Part shown: positions 13,321 through 26,899 of the stretch, one piece after another
Numbering within the stretch: the first letter of the stretch is position 1
How the letters are laid out: each line of letters starts with the position of its first letter
DNA from: Himantopus leucocephalus
Taxonomy: Eukaryota; Chordata; Aves; Charadriiformes; Recurvirostridae
Assembly: GCA_003993805.1 (NCBI GenBank)
Contig: RSEF01000002.1
Span: 97,589,887-97,653,886 of the forward strand
Direction of reading: 5' to 3'
DNA length: 64,000 bases
The notes under the pieces: model-generated
Databases searched by the model: none
Seen by the model: the letters and a program-made list of their open reading frames with translations, nothing else
What the model was told of the DNA's origin: nothing
Made by a program: the position numbers and the translations under genes

Positions 13321-13934
13321 GCTAGCACAACTTGGAGAGGTTCCTTTTCCAGGCAAGCACCAGCACAAGCATGGGAGAAAGTTGATTATCCGTTTACCAC
13401 TATAATACCCTGTCATCATCTTATTGAAGAACTTGAGGGGAATTGGTGTTTTTAATATATTTTATGACTAATTTCCTGAGACAAGGAAAAGGCATTTCCC
13501 CTACTTGTACCTTTCCCTTACCAAAATCTGACAACAAAAAATGAAGGTGCTCAAGCTACTAAAAGAAGTCCCAGAAAATCTTCAAAATATGAAGCATTAA
13601 CAAAGCACATACAGAGGTCATTCCCACCGTCCTAGCAAACCTTTAATAACTTTGGTTGACTGTGACTCTTAAAAACAAAGGGACAACTCAAAAGATCAAA
13701 TATGATGGCAGCTGAGGACTGTAATATCATATCACATTTATGTAAGTAACAGACCCGTAGTGCAAAAACATTTTTTCCTGAGTTTGAAAAAAAAAAACCA
13801 ACACAAAAAACCCCGCAGTGATCTTCAGAGAAACTGTGTTTATTTTCATACAAGGCTAGTTTTTCTATCTAAATTTCTAAGAGGTTAAAAAATAGATTTC
13901 ACCACAGGAACTGGCTTCACACTTAATTAGGCAC

Positions 13935-14130
13935 TCCAAATACTTGCTCCCTAATGAGTCAATCTTTTCTCACAAGTCAGTTCTTCTTTCCTGACTATTT
14001 TTGCTGCTGTTTTCTGCAGTCCCTCTAATTTGTCAATATCTTCATGGTATGGAGATGCCCAGAGGTCTATAGAGTATTCCAAATAGCACAGAGCAAATGT
14101 TGACTCTTAATAGGATCTTTCTTATACTTC
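13935..14130 (-). mobile_element. Old CR1 LINE remnant (post-RT region of ORF2)
   Basis: On the minus strand one frame reads LEYSIDLWASPYHEDIDKLEG, followed directly by LQKTAAKIVRKEEL (plus coordinates about 13990-14090). This matches the conserved CR1-clade block 'LEYcxQxWxPxxxxDIxxLExvQrrAtxxv' that lies downstream of the reverse-transcriptase catalytic core. A stop follows shortly after CEKRLTH. The edges are uncertain because flanking homology fades; the 5' part may reach 14130. The copy is ancient and non-functional. Confidence 0.82.
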
Positions 14131-15755
14131 AAGTAGAATTGACTGTTAGTTTTGCATGTAACTTACTCTGCAAATTCATTTGTATAATTATGTACCACCA
14201 TTCACGTTTTAAGTTTGTCTCCTGTCTCTTTCTAGGTTTCCTAGTATTTCAAATCATTGCTGTATATTTGTCTTTGATTTCTAGTTCTGCTGACCTTTGC
14301 TTGCTTTAGAAAAAATAATTACTAGGACCTTACCTTTACTATTGCTGTTGTATCCTAAAAGACCATGCATTGAAATCACTCTAATTGTTGATCTATGTCA
14401 AGAAAATTTGTAAGGTCTGATTTTCTAATTTTTAACAACTCTGTTTTTTCTTTACAATAGATTTCAAGAAGAAGTAGTTAGAGAAATTAATGACCTGAGG
14501 TATTACTACTATCCCCAATATTATCTCTATCAAGAAAACTGTCATTGGATTGAACAGGTTTCAAAACATGGGTTTTGGTCAACAAATGTTCAGTCTTAGA
14601 AGAAATGCTGCACTGTTCGTTGCTGCATTAGTCCTGATATCCTTTCATGGGAGAGGAGTTTTGGCAAAAGAAACTTTTATATAACTTCCCTCAGTAAATT
14701 TCAGCTGGGACTGAAATTCACAGGACTTGAGCAGAAGAGATTGCTTATGTGACCAACTTTCCCTGAAGACCAGTGTCTTACCTTGTTAATAAAACCCCTG
14801 TTTTCAGGATGAAGGCTGCAAAGGTGTGTGGGGCAGAGACTAAGTCAAGGTGATATGTCTGTGTAAATGACTGTACTGGTGCATCTGCCTTCCATTCCAA
14901 AATTCATAGTACCTCTGTACAAATTTGTTGCTGCTTTGTTTGCAAAACATCTTGCTTTGTTTGCCACTCCTAACAAAGTTAACACAGTTCTTATTCACAG
15001 AGGTCTGTGTCTATCCCCTCTTTGGCTCTGCTGCCTAGCTGAAGCAAAAAGTTCTAAGGAGATAGCCAATGGGTTGTATTCAGTCAGGCATTTGCTTTTG
15101 GGTGACCCAAGCATGTTTACCTGATCAAGTGTAAAAACGCTGAAAAAAAGTTCCTCTGCTCACAATCCAATTTATCGTAGACCTATGTGACTATTTATAC
15201 ATCCTTTTATGAGCATTTTTTCAGACTGTGATACCACTTCCTATGGAATTATATGTGAAGAGGTTTCTGGTGCAATTTACTCTTCCATTGGTCATGTGTA
15301 CACGCACTGTCATCATCTCCAGCATCATGTGCATAAAGCTTTTGCGTGGCTTTCATTTGCACATAATTTAATTCCGTGATGACTTCACACTTGCTCATTA
15401 AGTTCATAAAAGCCATCCCAGCCTCCTGCTTTCCCATCAGTGCTAAATTTGATCAGTTAAAACAGTTCCACAGAAAACAAGTTTTTGAACCACTGGAAGT
15501 CTTTTTTCATTTTCTTTTGACTTTACAGTAAAGAGCACACAAACTGGTGCATGTTTATTTATTAGTGTATATAAAAATTTACACTAAGAAAATAGCTAAG
15601 CTTCATATTTTTAATTTCACCTTTATTGAAAAATTGATCCACATAACCCTGTATTTCAGAAAAGAGCCATTCTGAGATTATATTTTTAACAAGCCCTAAT
15701 TAGGGTTTATTTAATGAATAGAACCTTCTTGATCTATTAGTTTTTCCAATTTCTC

Positions 15756-15795
15756 TTGTAGTATTGTAGTTATTGTAGTAAAGACATTTAAATGT
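15756..15795. repeat. Short tandem repeat with adjoining 12-bp palindrome
   Basis: Three imperfect tandem units TTGTAGTA, TTGTAGTTA and TTGTAGTAA occupy 15756-15781. They are followed at once by the perfect palindrome ACATTTAAATGT (15784-15795). This is probably slippage-generated simple sequence. Confidence 0.7.
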
Positions 15796-16017
15796 AGTAA
15801 TTCCTTAGACAGTGTAGTACTGGGATTCAGTGAGTAATAACAGATAATCTCAAAGAACAAATGAAGACTGAAGATACTATTATTCAAATGTTTTCAGGAC
15901 TTCCATTCCTATTAATGCATGTTCGTAATTCTAACACATCTTTTTGCTTTATTTATTAGATTGCTTAATGCCAAACTTGTGATAAGTATTGTGAAGCAGC
16001 AGCAAAACAATAGTTGA

Positions 16018-16035
16018 TGTATAACGAAAGAACTG
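16018..16035 (+). repeat. Copy 2 of dispersed word, extended to 18 bp
   Basis: TGTATAACGAAAGAACTG here differs at one position from the word at 51181-51198. Flanks are only loosely alignable (both continue toward a CATG-containing stretch and a GGAGC word some 20-30 bp later). They could be fragments of one old repeat or a shared binding motif. Confidence 0.45.
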
Positions 16036-17339
16036 CAAATCCATTGGCATGGACGAAGGAGCGCTGCTTGGTTCATGATGCATCCCGTGATAACTTTCCT
16101 TCACACAGTCAAAATAATTTTTTCTTCTGGATTCTTTTATTGTCTTTTCTAGCGTTTACAATGCCTAATAGAACACATGTTTTATCCTCCTAGCAGTGAC
16201 TAATCTGTGGAACACGGAGTGGTCTTACTCGTGTGTATATACCTGGGGATGTACTAATATCCAGAAATATCTGGCTAGCCAAAATCACCTCATGATACAG
16301 TGCCAGTTAAATTAGCATAAGCCAAGAAAATTGGTTAAGGAATTTTTAAAATCTCATTCTTTCCCATTCTTTTGTGGCTGGCTCTAACCAAAATTTTTCT
16401 ATTTTCTTCTCTCTGTGAATAATTATTGAAAAAACTTTTCTGTATTCTGTTGCCTAACTAAACCTTGCTAGTGTTATATTTTTCCTAGCCAGACTTCCTT
16501 TTGTAATCCTTTTGCATGCAGTTTTGACCACTGCAAATGTTTCTTGCTTCTATCACTTGCAAATGTAATCCTTTATGTTTTTGAACTGTACTTAAACAGA
16601 GTTTATTTATTTATCACTATGTGGAAGAAATGATAAAATATACTGAGAGAAGAATATAGGTTCAAATGAGAAAAACCTGCTGTTGCCAAGACATATTATT
16701 GGTGTTTTAACTGACCACAGATTTACAATTAATTGTAAAGTATACAGCAATTTCCCTTGACCATCCCTAGCAGTATAACAGATAGGGAATTATTTAAATT
16801 AAATCAGAATAATTATTATAAAATAGGCTTCATTAGATATATAAATATAAATCACACCACCACAGATTGTTTTAAAGTGGTTGTCCCAGGGGCTTCAGAA
16901 AGACTGAATGATGAAAAAGGAAAAAGAAAAAGGGCTTGGAATGAGTCCCAAGAGAGCACTTTTGAGTGCTTTCGGTTTTACATTATTACATTATATTAAA
17001 CATATTGAAGAAACTATAAAGACTCGTGAACTTGTGAGGTGACATGATCTTGCATTATTTTTCAAGTATTTTCGGTAGTTGACATTGACTTTGTGAGATT
17101 TTTCATGTATTTACAACATTTTTTAATTTTATATAATAAGGCATACTGGCTATACTTTATACAAAATCTTACATAATAGGTATTTATCTATGGGTTAGAT
17201 CGTGCTAATTACAGGCAATAGCAAGAACTGCTTACTTTCTTTCGTTATGAATGCAAATGAGGGTAATATTGAATAAAATTGTTCTTTATCCTGAGACACC
17301 TGGTTTTTAAAAGCATTGCAACTTTTGCTATAATCATCC

Positions 17340-17371
17340 TTATTTATTTATTTACTTACTTACTCACTTAT
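17340..17371 (+). repeat. Tetranucleotide simple repeat (TTTA/TTAC)n
   Basis: Consecutive TATT and TACT-type tetramers form an uninterrupted AT-rich tract, changing from TTTA to TTAC units midway. It is a microsatellite with no other sign of function. Confidence 0.85.
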
Positions 17372-20300
17372 AAACTTTTAAATAGCATGCTTTGGAAGAA
17401 TGTGAAAACACAGGATGTGCAGAGTTTGCTATCATAATAAGACTGTGGACTGAAACTTAACCTTCTACAAATTTTGTGTGGCTCAAATGAGAAGATAAAG
17501 ATTGTGGTTACCAGTAAGGATAAAGAAAAACAGACAAAGAAATTTTAAGATGGTGAGAGGTTAAACTCTATTACTTACAAAAACAAATGATAAAATATAA
17601 CTCTATTCTAGGAGATATCCAATAGACTTAGATAATATTAATGAAAAGTAATCATGCCATCCTATTAAGAGTTCAGCTGAACAGGCTGAATATCAATAAT
17701 ATTGCCATTTGACAGTAATCAAAAGTCATTTTTTCAGAATTAAAAATGAAATGAATGGCATAGTCACATCTATCTTACAAAGATTTTCTCAAGTTTAAAG
17801 AAATCATATTTTTGTATTTTGTTCACACATGCCTGATTTCTCATGTTAGGAATTTATAGACAGTAGTTCAGAGTGGTTGCTTGGGATGCAATATTTAAGG
17901 ACATCATCAGTAATATACAATGTAATATTGTTATAGGCAGGAATGAACAGGAAATGTACATCCAGCTTCCAGTTCAGAAGTTGCAGTGTGTCCCAGAACT
18001 CTCCACTCTGTACAAGAGGTGCCGACATCTGCCAATAAAACATGCATGAAACCCCATCAAACTGCATGAAAACCAAACCAAAGACACTGTGATATAAATG
18101 TAAGATAACCCCATCATTTTAAAAAAAAAAGGAGGAAGGGGATTTCCTTCCTTTCTAAAACTGATATTTTAGTAGCAGAGTAGTTCATCAGCATATTTTC
18201 CTGAAGTATTGTTGAAGCAAAAATGTAACCTCTTCAAAAAAAATTCTTATTAAGCAAAAGAGAGTGAGAGCAGTTAGCGACACAGGCACTGAGCTAGAAA
18301 GAAAAAAAGGTTCCAGTCCCTAAATTAAATTTAACTCCAAAAATTGTCCACATTTCATGTTGCTTGTCTATCCTTCCGAAATCCAAGAACTTGGGCTATT
18401 ATCTGTAAATAAATAATATATTTTTTTACATTTTAAAAACCTGGTATGGAGAAAAAATATATCTCAAAATCTTAAAATGGCTTTCTTTGATTCATCTGGT
18501 CAGCTCTTGCTACTAGTTGGAGTATTATATTTATATCTTTGTATAAGATATGCATACACACATAAGATATACACATACATACCAATATATGTGCACACGC
18601 AAAATTAATATATACTTTTAACAGGTGGAAATCTTATATGTCAAAACCCTAAGTGCACACAGATAGAGCTAAAGTTATCATTTTCTTGAGAGTGATCTTA
18701 CTTATTTTTATTTTTGTTGTCTGCAGATCAATATACATGACTGACAAATACTTCATGTCTTTGAAAGTTCCTGAGTTTAGTATGCTGAGATTAGTACAAA
18801 GAAATCTTCATTAGGATGCATATGTGGTGTAGCTGAGATATGTATTGTCTTCTGTTACCCATTGGGAAATGGAAAAGGAAAATAACTTCTGGAGAATCAA
18901 ATCACACTGCAGATAGTGTTTAAAGAGAAATCTTGGTTTTTACCTCTCGATCTTGTTAGAGGGAGAACAATAAAACTTGGTTTCCTAGCTCTGTCAGTCA
19001 GTCTCTCATGGTGGCTGTGACTGGGAATGATATGATGTTGAAAGTTGGGTCTTACGCTGGACTTCCAGGATATGTCAGTTAATATGATTTTGTTTGTTGG
19101 TTTTTTTTAATTGGAGGGAAGAAGAAAGCTCTTTCCTAAATGTCATCTACTTTAGGGCACAAGGCCTAAGTCAATAAGAAGGGCAATGAATTGCATGGGA
19201 ATTGCAGTTAGATGAAGTGACATTTGAACTCCTGAATTTAACGTTTCCCAAGGCTACACAGGTATTTGGTGAGAGTGTCTTTATCCTTCCTTCCTTTTTG
19301 ACACGAAATGAATGACAGTATTCATTCAGCAGCAAATGTGTCATCAAATTTAATGGGTTCATCTCTAAATGCACAGTTTCCACCATGGCTAAAACACTTC
19401 CAAATGATCTCACACCATGGATGTATAACTAAAGTCTAGAAACCAGTACACAAAAAGCATCAGGCACTTAACAACCAGGAAATTTTTAAGTAATCTGTTA
19501 TTCTGTCTGTATGAATTTATTTTTCAAAGAGCTCCCGTAAACACATTCAAATAGCATTTAACATTTGCATTTTGTTTATTGCCATTTCAAGGGTATCTAA
19601 AAGAAATAAGTATTTAAACCTCATGTTAATATGAGCTTGCTAAAACAGTATTAACATTGTGCCTCTATTGCTTTTCCATAATCAGCAATAAGCATATGTT
19701 TTATTCAACTAAAATAGTTTTCTCTCATATGACAACTAGTGATGATACATCACTATCATAAAATTAAACTCCCTGTTCTTTCTCTCTGGAGCTTATTTCA
19801 TCACTCTACTATTGAGGAGCCTCAATTACAGCCTTTCCTAATTCTGATTATTTGCTTTTGTAACATCAACATTATTTTTTTTCACATATTTGGTCATGAC
19901 ACCTTTCTGTGTAGACGATGTACACAGCATCATTTAGAATGATATTGGAAATGGTGGGAAAGGAAAAAAATCAGCCAATTTTCCTACCGGTACAGCATAT
20001 GGGGCCGTGGAAGCAAAGAAATCTCCATTATATTGAAAGCAGTGGTATTAATCCGTACTGTCTGTGATGTGACTTATGATGGGATTTATGAAATTGTACA
20101 TGAGAATATGTAGTATTTTATGCATTCTACTTATTGACTACTTAGATGAGAGCAAAGATGAACTCTTTTAAATTGTACATAGCGGGATTCTAGCTCTTAG
20201 AAGATATACTATCGGTGAACGTCAAATGCTCATCCTCAGAAAAGTCCCTGCCCTCATGGAGCCTGAGCCAGCCTCACATAGCACATCATGGACCACTGAT

Positions 20301-22454
20301 AACTTTCCAGTGTTGTAGTCACGTAGTTTTAGAGAGGTAGCAGTATGAGTCCCCTAGACATGAGACATCCCATGGGGTTTCCAAACTTCAGGAACAAGAA
20401 AAAGAGACTTCAGAAAAATTATTCTAGATCTCTCTGTGGCCTGGCTTCTTCCCAGTATGAGTCCCTGCACTTTGCACACAAACCAACGCACACTGAAAAG
20501 AGGGAGAAAGAAAGGGAAGTCTGTTCTGTTATTACTGGTGTTGCTCACTACTCGATAAATTTCCCCTCTATTTCCCATCTTCCCTTATCTTCCCTCAAGA
20601 TGCCTAGCCTCTGTGAATGTGCTAAGGATCTCATCAAGTCCTGGTGCCTTAAACTCCAGAGGCAGGATGGTCCTTAAATTGGTGCTGTGAGCTTGGGACA
20701 CACAGGGATTGTGTCTCTTGCTTAAGAAGGATCTTGTGTTGCCGTCAGCATCATTTAGCTTTCTCATAGCAGAACTGAGAGGTAAAGAAGCAGAAAGCCA
20801 GTCTTGGCTTTGCAAGAAAATACAGTTAATCAGATATCAACATACCTGTGTAGGATTTAGACCCTGTTATTAGGACCATTTTTCCTATTGGGGACTACTG
20901 AGGAAATAACTTACTGTGAGTTTTCTGATAAAAATCTACAAAAAAGGGCACTAAAATGCATGTTCATCAGACGCAAAAGTGAGAAAACAAAGAGAAATAA
21001 TCAGATCAAGGAGAAAAGGCTGTCAGAGTGGGTTTTTTCCTTTAAAGAGGAAATTTCAAAATCACCTCACAATATTCAGCCATTATCTAAACTACCTAGA
21101 CTATGATTTTCCAGCTCTGGGGTAGGGTAGGCATAGGTAGACAAACTGCAGAAAAGTTCTCACAGTATTTCCACCTCAAAATCTGTTCTAGGGGATGTAC
21201 CTTGCAATTTCTATTCTAGCCAGAATTACAGCTCAGATAATGGGCCTAGATCAAAGCCTCCTAAATCAAACCCAGTGCTTTCCTAAAATACAAACAACAA
21301 ACAAAACTCTCCTGATCTGTTTGCTCTGATTTCTGATTTAAAAAGCCCACGAGTATCTCTGCTCCCTGTTCGTTTGCAGCTGGTTTTGTACTCAGAATGA
21401 ACTGTCAGTTAGGAAATGTCCTCTTCACTCTAATGTGTCATACTGTACAGGCCCACAAATAATAACTAAAAAAAATACTGAAATAGAAGCTTTTTAGATC
21501 TTTGGCAACAGAATATGGGAAGAATATACCCAAAAGACAGAAAATGTGGCCTAAAAATATCAAAGATTTATTAAGGGTGATATTCCCTCTCGGTTGCTCC
21601 AACTTTTTCCTTCATCGGCCTCATAGTTCCTTATTGACTTAGTCTACTTTGTTCCCAAGAAGCTACTAAAATCTACTAGGCACTCCTAAGATTGTTTTCT
21701 GAAGATGGTAATCAGTTCTACATTATTAGGCTTATATAAATGGGAATACTTTTCCAAATCTGGCAAGCAAATTGAAGTTCAGAGGTTTGATGCAGTGGTC
21801 ATTGCTGTTCTAATTAATTCACAGATCTTGCATTAATTTGTGGTATGTATTATTATACGAAGAATATGCATGCTACTACTAGATTCTTTCAGAGCTTATG
21901 AAAATCTGGGACTGACCTGCTGTTGTACTATTCCAATTTTTGAACAAGTGAAGTTATAAAGGAATTACAAAAGTCATAGTAGTGATTCAGAGCCATGGTT
22001 TAGTCTTAGTTAATAGGAAAAACATGGGATTTAAGTAGTATGCATGTCTTAAAGAAGCTAGCATTTGTGTATGGCAAAGCTAGGGTGCTTACTTATAGAT
22101 ATCATCAAAATTTGATTCCCATATTGTTCCAGAAACTGTGGGCAACCGTTTGAAAGACTTCAGGGGTAGATTACTCATATACCAAAGCATATCTACTTGA
22201 GGCTGACGTTGGGAATGAAAAGCAGCCAAACTGCCTAGACCAAAGATATCTTTTGTCCCATGTTTTCCTTGAAGAGTGGTCAGTAGCACATACTTAAAGA
22301 TCATAAGATACCAGGCAAATATATCCCATTCCCCTGGCATACCTTCCAACCGAGAAAAATTTCTTAAGTGCTGATTATTTAGAGCTGGAGTCTCTATCTA
22401 GACTGTCAGGGTTTGCAGTTGAGATGGATCTGTCCTTTACCAGTGTGCCTAGCC

Positions 22455-23081
22455 TTTCAGAAGCTGTTTATACTTTTGGCCTCCTGTGATGAGAAATTCC
22501 CCTGTTTCACTACACGTGGTGTAAAAAACCTTTCTTCACTTTGTTGTCTGTTAATTTCACTGTCAACTCTATGATGGTTATGTCTTGTGCTTATCAGAAG
22601 TAGGGAATAACTTTTTCATCCCATTCATGGCTTTCAGGATTATAAAATTCTCCCATCTCAATTTAGCCATCTTGTCCTTACTTTATTCTAATTTGTTTCT
22701 CATTTTATAGGATTTATGGGACTTCTGCCTCCTCTGTAGCTTCTCTAGTTCATATATGGTTATTTTGAAACTAGATGACTGAAGCTGTGTGAAGTATTCA
22801 AGGCACGGCTGCAGAATGCATTTATTTGGTGTTATGATTATATCATCTTTGTTTTCACTTTCTTTCCTAACAATTACATTTGCCTTTTTAACTGCTGATG
22901 AATGCTTAGATTGTGGTTTTAGAGACTGATCTGTATGCTGCTTTCCAGAGTGGCAATAGTTGATTTAGAGCCTGGCAGAATGCAGGTATAAATAAAATAA
23001 AATTTTCATTCATCTACGTTACTTTATATTTATCAATACTGAGTTTTACTCAGTACTGTAAGAACCTTCTGTATTTCTTCA
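22455..23081 (-). mobile_element. Old CR1 LINE, ORF2 remnant cut by the gap
   Basis: Reading the minus strand from the gap leftward, successive frames give EEIQKVLTVL, then SIDKYKVT, then AVKKANVIVRKESENKDDIII (split by shifts and stops), then CILQPCLEYF. These match, in the right order, the CR1-clade region following the catalytic reverse-transcriptase core. The left part (22455-22680) matches the 3' portion of the old amniote CR1 consensus at nucleotide level. More than 600 bp survive, heavily mutated. The right edge is the gap, and the element may resume at 23301, interrupted by a younger CR1. Confidence 0.88.
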
Positions 23082-23181
23082 NNNNNNNNNNNNNNNNNNN
23101 NNNNNNNNNNNNNNNNNNNNNNNNNNNNNNNNNNNNNNNNNNNNNNNNNNNNNNNNNNNNNNNNNNNNNNNNNNNNNNNNN
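23082..23181. other. Assembly gap (100 N)
   Basis: Exactly one hundred consecutive N, the conventional filler for a gap of unknown size. It sits at the junction between an old CR1 and the interior of a younger CR1. By comparison with the copy at 5301-5585, at least about 234 bp of the younger element's 3' end should lie here, so the true gap is larger than written. Confidence 0.99.
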
Positions 23182-23300
23182 CTCCCCTGGTGCAACTTGA
23201 GGTCATTTCCTTTTATCCTATCACTTGTTGCTTGGGAGAAGAGACCGACCCCCACATTGCTACAACCTCCTTTCAGGTAGCCGTAGAGAGCAATAAGATC
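23182..23300 (-). mobile_element. Younger CR1 fragment, 3' end lost in gap
   Basis: On the minus strand the whole fragment is one open frame with no stop, containing [16 protein letters not shown] and [15 protein letters not shown], the conserved blocks just upstream of those kept in the copy at 5301-5585. Its first base next to the gap aligns with position 5535 of that copy, so the C-terminal ORF2 codons, UTR and octamer tail must be in the gap. Similarity stops at about 23300, the 5' truncation point. The clean frame implies a much more recent insertion than the flanking old CR1. Confidence 0.92.
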
Positions 23301-23345
23301 AAAATGTTGCAGTCCTTGGCTAACGGAGTGAACACTTGGAAGTCA
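23301..23345 (-). mobile_element. Possible resumption of the old CR1
   Basis: The segment after the young CR1 could continue the old element: its GCAGTCCTTGG word falls where the old consensus has a similar 'gcagtc..cttgg' stretch next to the EEIQK codons ending at the gap. The stretch is short and diverged, so this rests on position and about a dozen matching bases. Confidence 0.3.
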
Positions 23346-26300
23346 GTCCTACCTAGATAAATTCAAGCAGCTATTTGGAAGACTTGTTTCATATTTCAGT
23401 CGTATTTGAATCACCTCTGCCACAGGGTCGTGAGAAAAATTGTTTAGATCTACCTTTTTATCCATTCCTGTGTTATATGCCAGACACAGCTTGAACAGAG
23501 ACTCTAATCTATATACATAAGGAGGGTTCATTTTTTAGGGATAAATATTTAATGTTTTATGGATTTATTCCTGTTGCTTATGTGTTACCCTTGCAATGGA
23601 GAGCTAAGATGATCACTTACCATGAAACTATTAATTAATTGTATTCTACACATTAAAAAAATGGAAGACTGTATGGAATATTCATTCTACATGTCTTTGC
23701 AATTAGTTTGCCTATAGTAAAGACTGTTATTCTCAGAGTTATGCCCGATTACAGCTACACTTTTCATTGCAAACAGCTAGTAATCTATTTGTACCAATAC
23801 TGTCCTGATATGTAAGTCTTTTAATTACAGAACAGAATAATGAAAATATCCTAGTAGAGAAGGTAGAGATAAGGTTTCACTTAATTTGTATTTTACCATT
23901 TCCTGACATCTGACCTTGTCTTTGCAGCTCTGTTATTCTTTCAATAAAAGTAGTGGTGCTTATTTCCTTGACTATAGATTTATGAATACATGTAGGATAT
24001 TTAAAGTGACATTTGTGCAGCTGCGCAGACACAAAAGAAGAAAAAAACTTGTTCCATCAGAGGTTACAAAATTTCCAGCAGCCAAAGACCAGGTCTGTGT
24101 GCCACATTAGGGCGGAGCATACACATCCTATAACATGAAAGGACTTTAAAGCAGCTGCTGCTCTAACTGGCACCTGGTAGCACCCTGGAGTAGTCTCAAC
24201 AGGAAGACCAATGGACAAATACCTCATGAAGACTAAGCCTTATTCACTCATTCATGCTTAGCCTTTCTAAGGAAGGGTTGAGGCATATTTCCTAAGCAAT
24301 CGAGAGGTTGACAAAGCTGTACTTGTTCCACTGACAACAGCAGTAAAGAGGAAAGAAAGCACCTCAAATTCAAGAAACGTTATTGGCATTTGCTCTGATT
24401 TGCTTGTTTGCATCAAAGTTGCAGAAGTCAGTATGTTAACCCTAGCTTCTGACCAAGGGAATTAGGTGATAGAGATTGTTTGGGAAACTAATACACATTA
24501 GTACTCAATGTGTTACTGTTATAACAGATGAGCTTGGAAGACAAGGAAGACACCGATAATTATTTTTTATTGTTTTTTATTTTCTTATGCCATTATCAAA
24601 CAAAGCCAAAGTGCAAACTGCTCCATTTCACAACTTTTCGAGCTCTGAAAGGTGTATTTTCCCCCTTTTCCCTGGAAAGTAAACTAAATTCTTCAAACAT
24701 CTTCTGTAAAATAATCATGTAGAATTGTTCGCTCTCATGTTCAAGTAAGTGTGTGTTGTGAAAGCAGGATCAAGATACTGCGCCGCTTTTTTGAGAGCTT
24801 TACATTTAGTTATATTTGATTAGTCTTTAGCCATAGTACGGGGCAGTTTGACAATCTTTCTGACAATATTTTATTTGAAATGTCTATATCAGTTTGGATA
24901 AATATTGGTTAATGTTGAGCATTGTACTTATTCCTTAATTGAGTATGTACAGCAGATCTTCAAAAAACTAACGTTCAACCACACAATATCAACAGAAAAA
25001 ATAGCGTTACTTTATAATTTTATAATAAATGTTTAAACCTACAATAAGGACAGATTCTTTTGTCTGTGTGTGAATACACATGACTAAGTTTTCCATATAC
25101 TATCTTGTATTTGAAAAATACTCTCTTTTTCCACAATTATTCTGAAAGTATTTGGATCCACTATTTTTACAGTGCATGCAGAAGTGTTAGATGTTAAAAT
25201 TTGTGCTTGAGGGTTAAAAATACTGATGTAGTCTCACAATACTGTAATTTATGTAATTAACTATAAATTGTAATGTATTTCTGTTGTGATAGTTCTTATC
25301 AACATATAATTAACATTAATTCATATACCTATTACCTTTTTTCTCTTTAATAGATATGCAGTTAGAATCCTGCTATATTTAGTAAATTACATTTACATCA
25401 CTATTTTTATTACATATTGAAATTAGTAGTAACTACAGGTATCAAGAAGAACACTGCAGTATAAATGCACAGTACCGCAAACTAATTACACCTTAATTAA
25501 GACACTCACTATAAAGTACGATGACACTTCCAACCTGCTTTCCTAAAGAAAGAACAATTACTCAGTCACACTTCTACTTTTTCAGCTGTAAATCTGCCTC
25601 TATCTCCAATAACTCTGGAACACATTTGCCAATCATCTCAGCCATGCTAAAAAGAGAATTTCAAATACTATTTCAAATATGTCCATACACTTCATGAAAA
25701 TCGATGTTCACATAGCAAAGAGCTCTGAACAGAGTGTTGGTAGGGGAGAACTTCAGCCATTATGTATTCACCAGCCTGGCCACCTGCCACTCAGTATGCA
25801 TGAAGTTCTTATCCATCGATGGTGCCATTAAACATGGGGAAGGCAGGAGCTGAGGCTGTTGCAAGAGTGAGGGCTGCAAGGGAAGACATGTTCATAGAAC
25901 AAAGATTTGATACATAACATGATCAGGCAAGGCAATGTAAATTTTTTAATATTTCTTTTTTACTTATTTATTTATTTTAATTTAGAAATTAATTTGTGTG
26001 GCTGCAGTGGAGATACACTTCTTTCCTTGCTTTACAACTTTTTTTCTCTTGCAAAGTGCTTGTTCAGACTTTCTTCACCTTTAAATCACTTTGCAAAGTT
26101 TTCATAAATGACAATAATTTTAAGGCCTAGATGGGACTTGGAGAGGCAGAAGAGGTATAAATATAAAATTATACTTTTTGTCTTTATTTGTTAAGTCTTA
26201 AGTGTGTGAAGAAACATTTTGAGTTGGTAGAAGTTTTGCTCCTTGTTTCTACCACTTTGTGCAGCTAATAGCCTTATTTGTACACATGAGGGAACTCTGA

Positions 26301-26899
26301 TTCCTAAATCATTCAGACAGAGCTTACACAGATGGACAATTCTAGCACATTATAAGGGTCCTTCTTCAGGAAATTACTTTGTCCACTGTGTCGTGGTGTC
26401 TCAAAGCCACAGTGGAATGGCTGAGTGTGGAAGGGATAATGATTATCATAGAATAGGAAAGAAAATTAATGAAGAGTTACATGGCATTTAAAAATGAGTT
26501 TGCTGTAATCTTTCTTAACCTTTGCTCTTTCTGTAAGAAGGGTCCTCAGAGGAGTATTCCCCAATTCAAGAGCGAAAAAGGATACTGCAGTGTAACAGTT
26601 CTCATTTTTCCGTAAAATCTGGGTTGTTACGATTCATTTGGAGTTTGATCCTGTGATATTTTATCTCAACATTATATGACATCATTAAAGACATCTTATA
26701 TTGTTTTTGCCTATGGTTAGAAATTATGTCTGCTTAATCAATTCCATTATGCATTCAACCATCCATGACACATCAAAGGCTAATAAGATTTTTTTTAAAA
26801 CTTTGCTTGCTTAAAATGATTTCCCTCCAGATCAAGATGCAGAGCACAAAATATTAATCAGTTTAAATAAATATCAAGACTACCCAAATAATATGAATA
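23346..26899. other. Non-coding AT-rich stretch
   Basis: No gene or assignable repeat is seen. It contains AT-rich runs (around 25220-25440) and short frames only, none above 85 codons. Confidence 0.7.

Larger units (their letters stand above)
14131..22454. other. Long non-coding AT-rich stretch
   Basis: No gene is recognised. The contents are short frames (the longest is 110 codons at 20345-20677, beginning with ATG but matching nothing known), simple sequence at 15756-15795 and 17340-17371, a TA/CA-rich tract around 18540-18615, and one dispersed 18-mer copy at 16018-16035. A poly-pyrimidine plus AG at 14441-14460 is followed by about 32 open codons, but there is no supporting exon structure. 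Confidence 0.7.

Noticed and set aside
14429..14597. Possible exon: polypyrimidine tract and AG at 14441-14460 followed by about 32 open codons rich in Tyr
   Set aside because: There is no start codon, the downstream GTTTCA is a weak donor, no matching exons were found, and the peptide is not recognised.
18540..18615. Z-DNA-forming alternating purine-pyrimidine tract
   Set aside because: Alternation is broken repeatedly and is mostly TA, which favours Z-DNA poorly.
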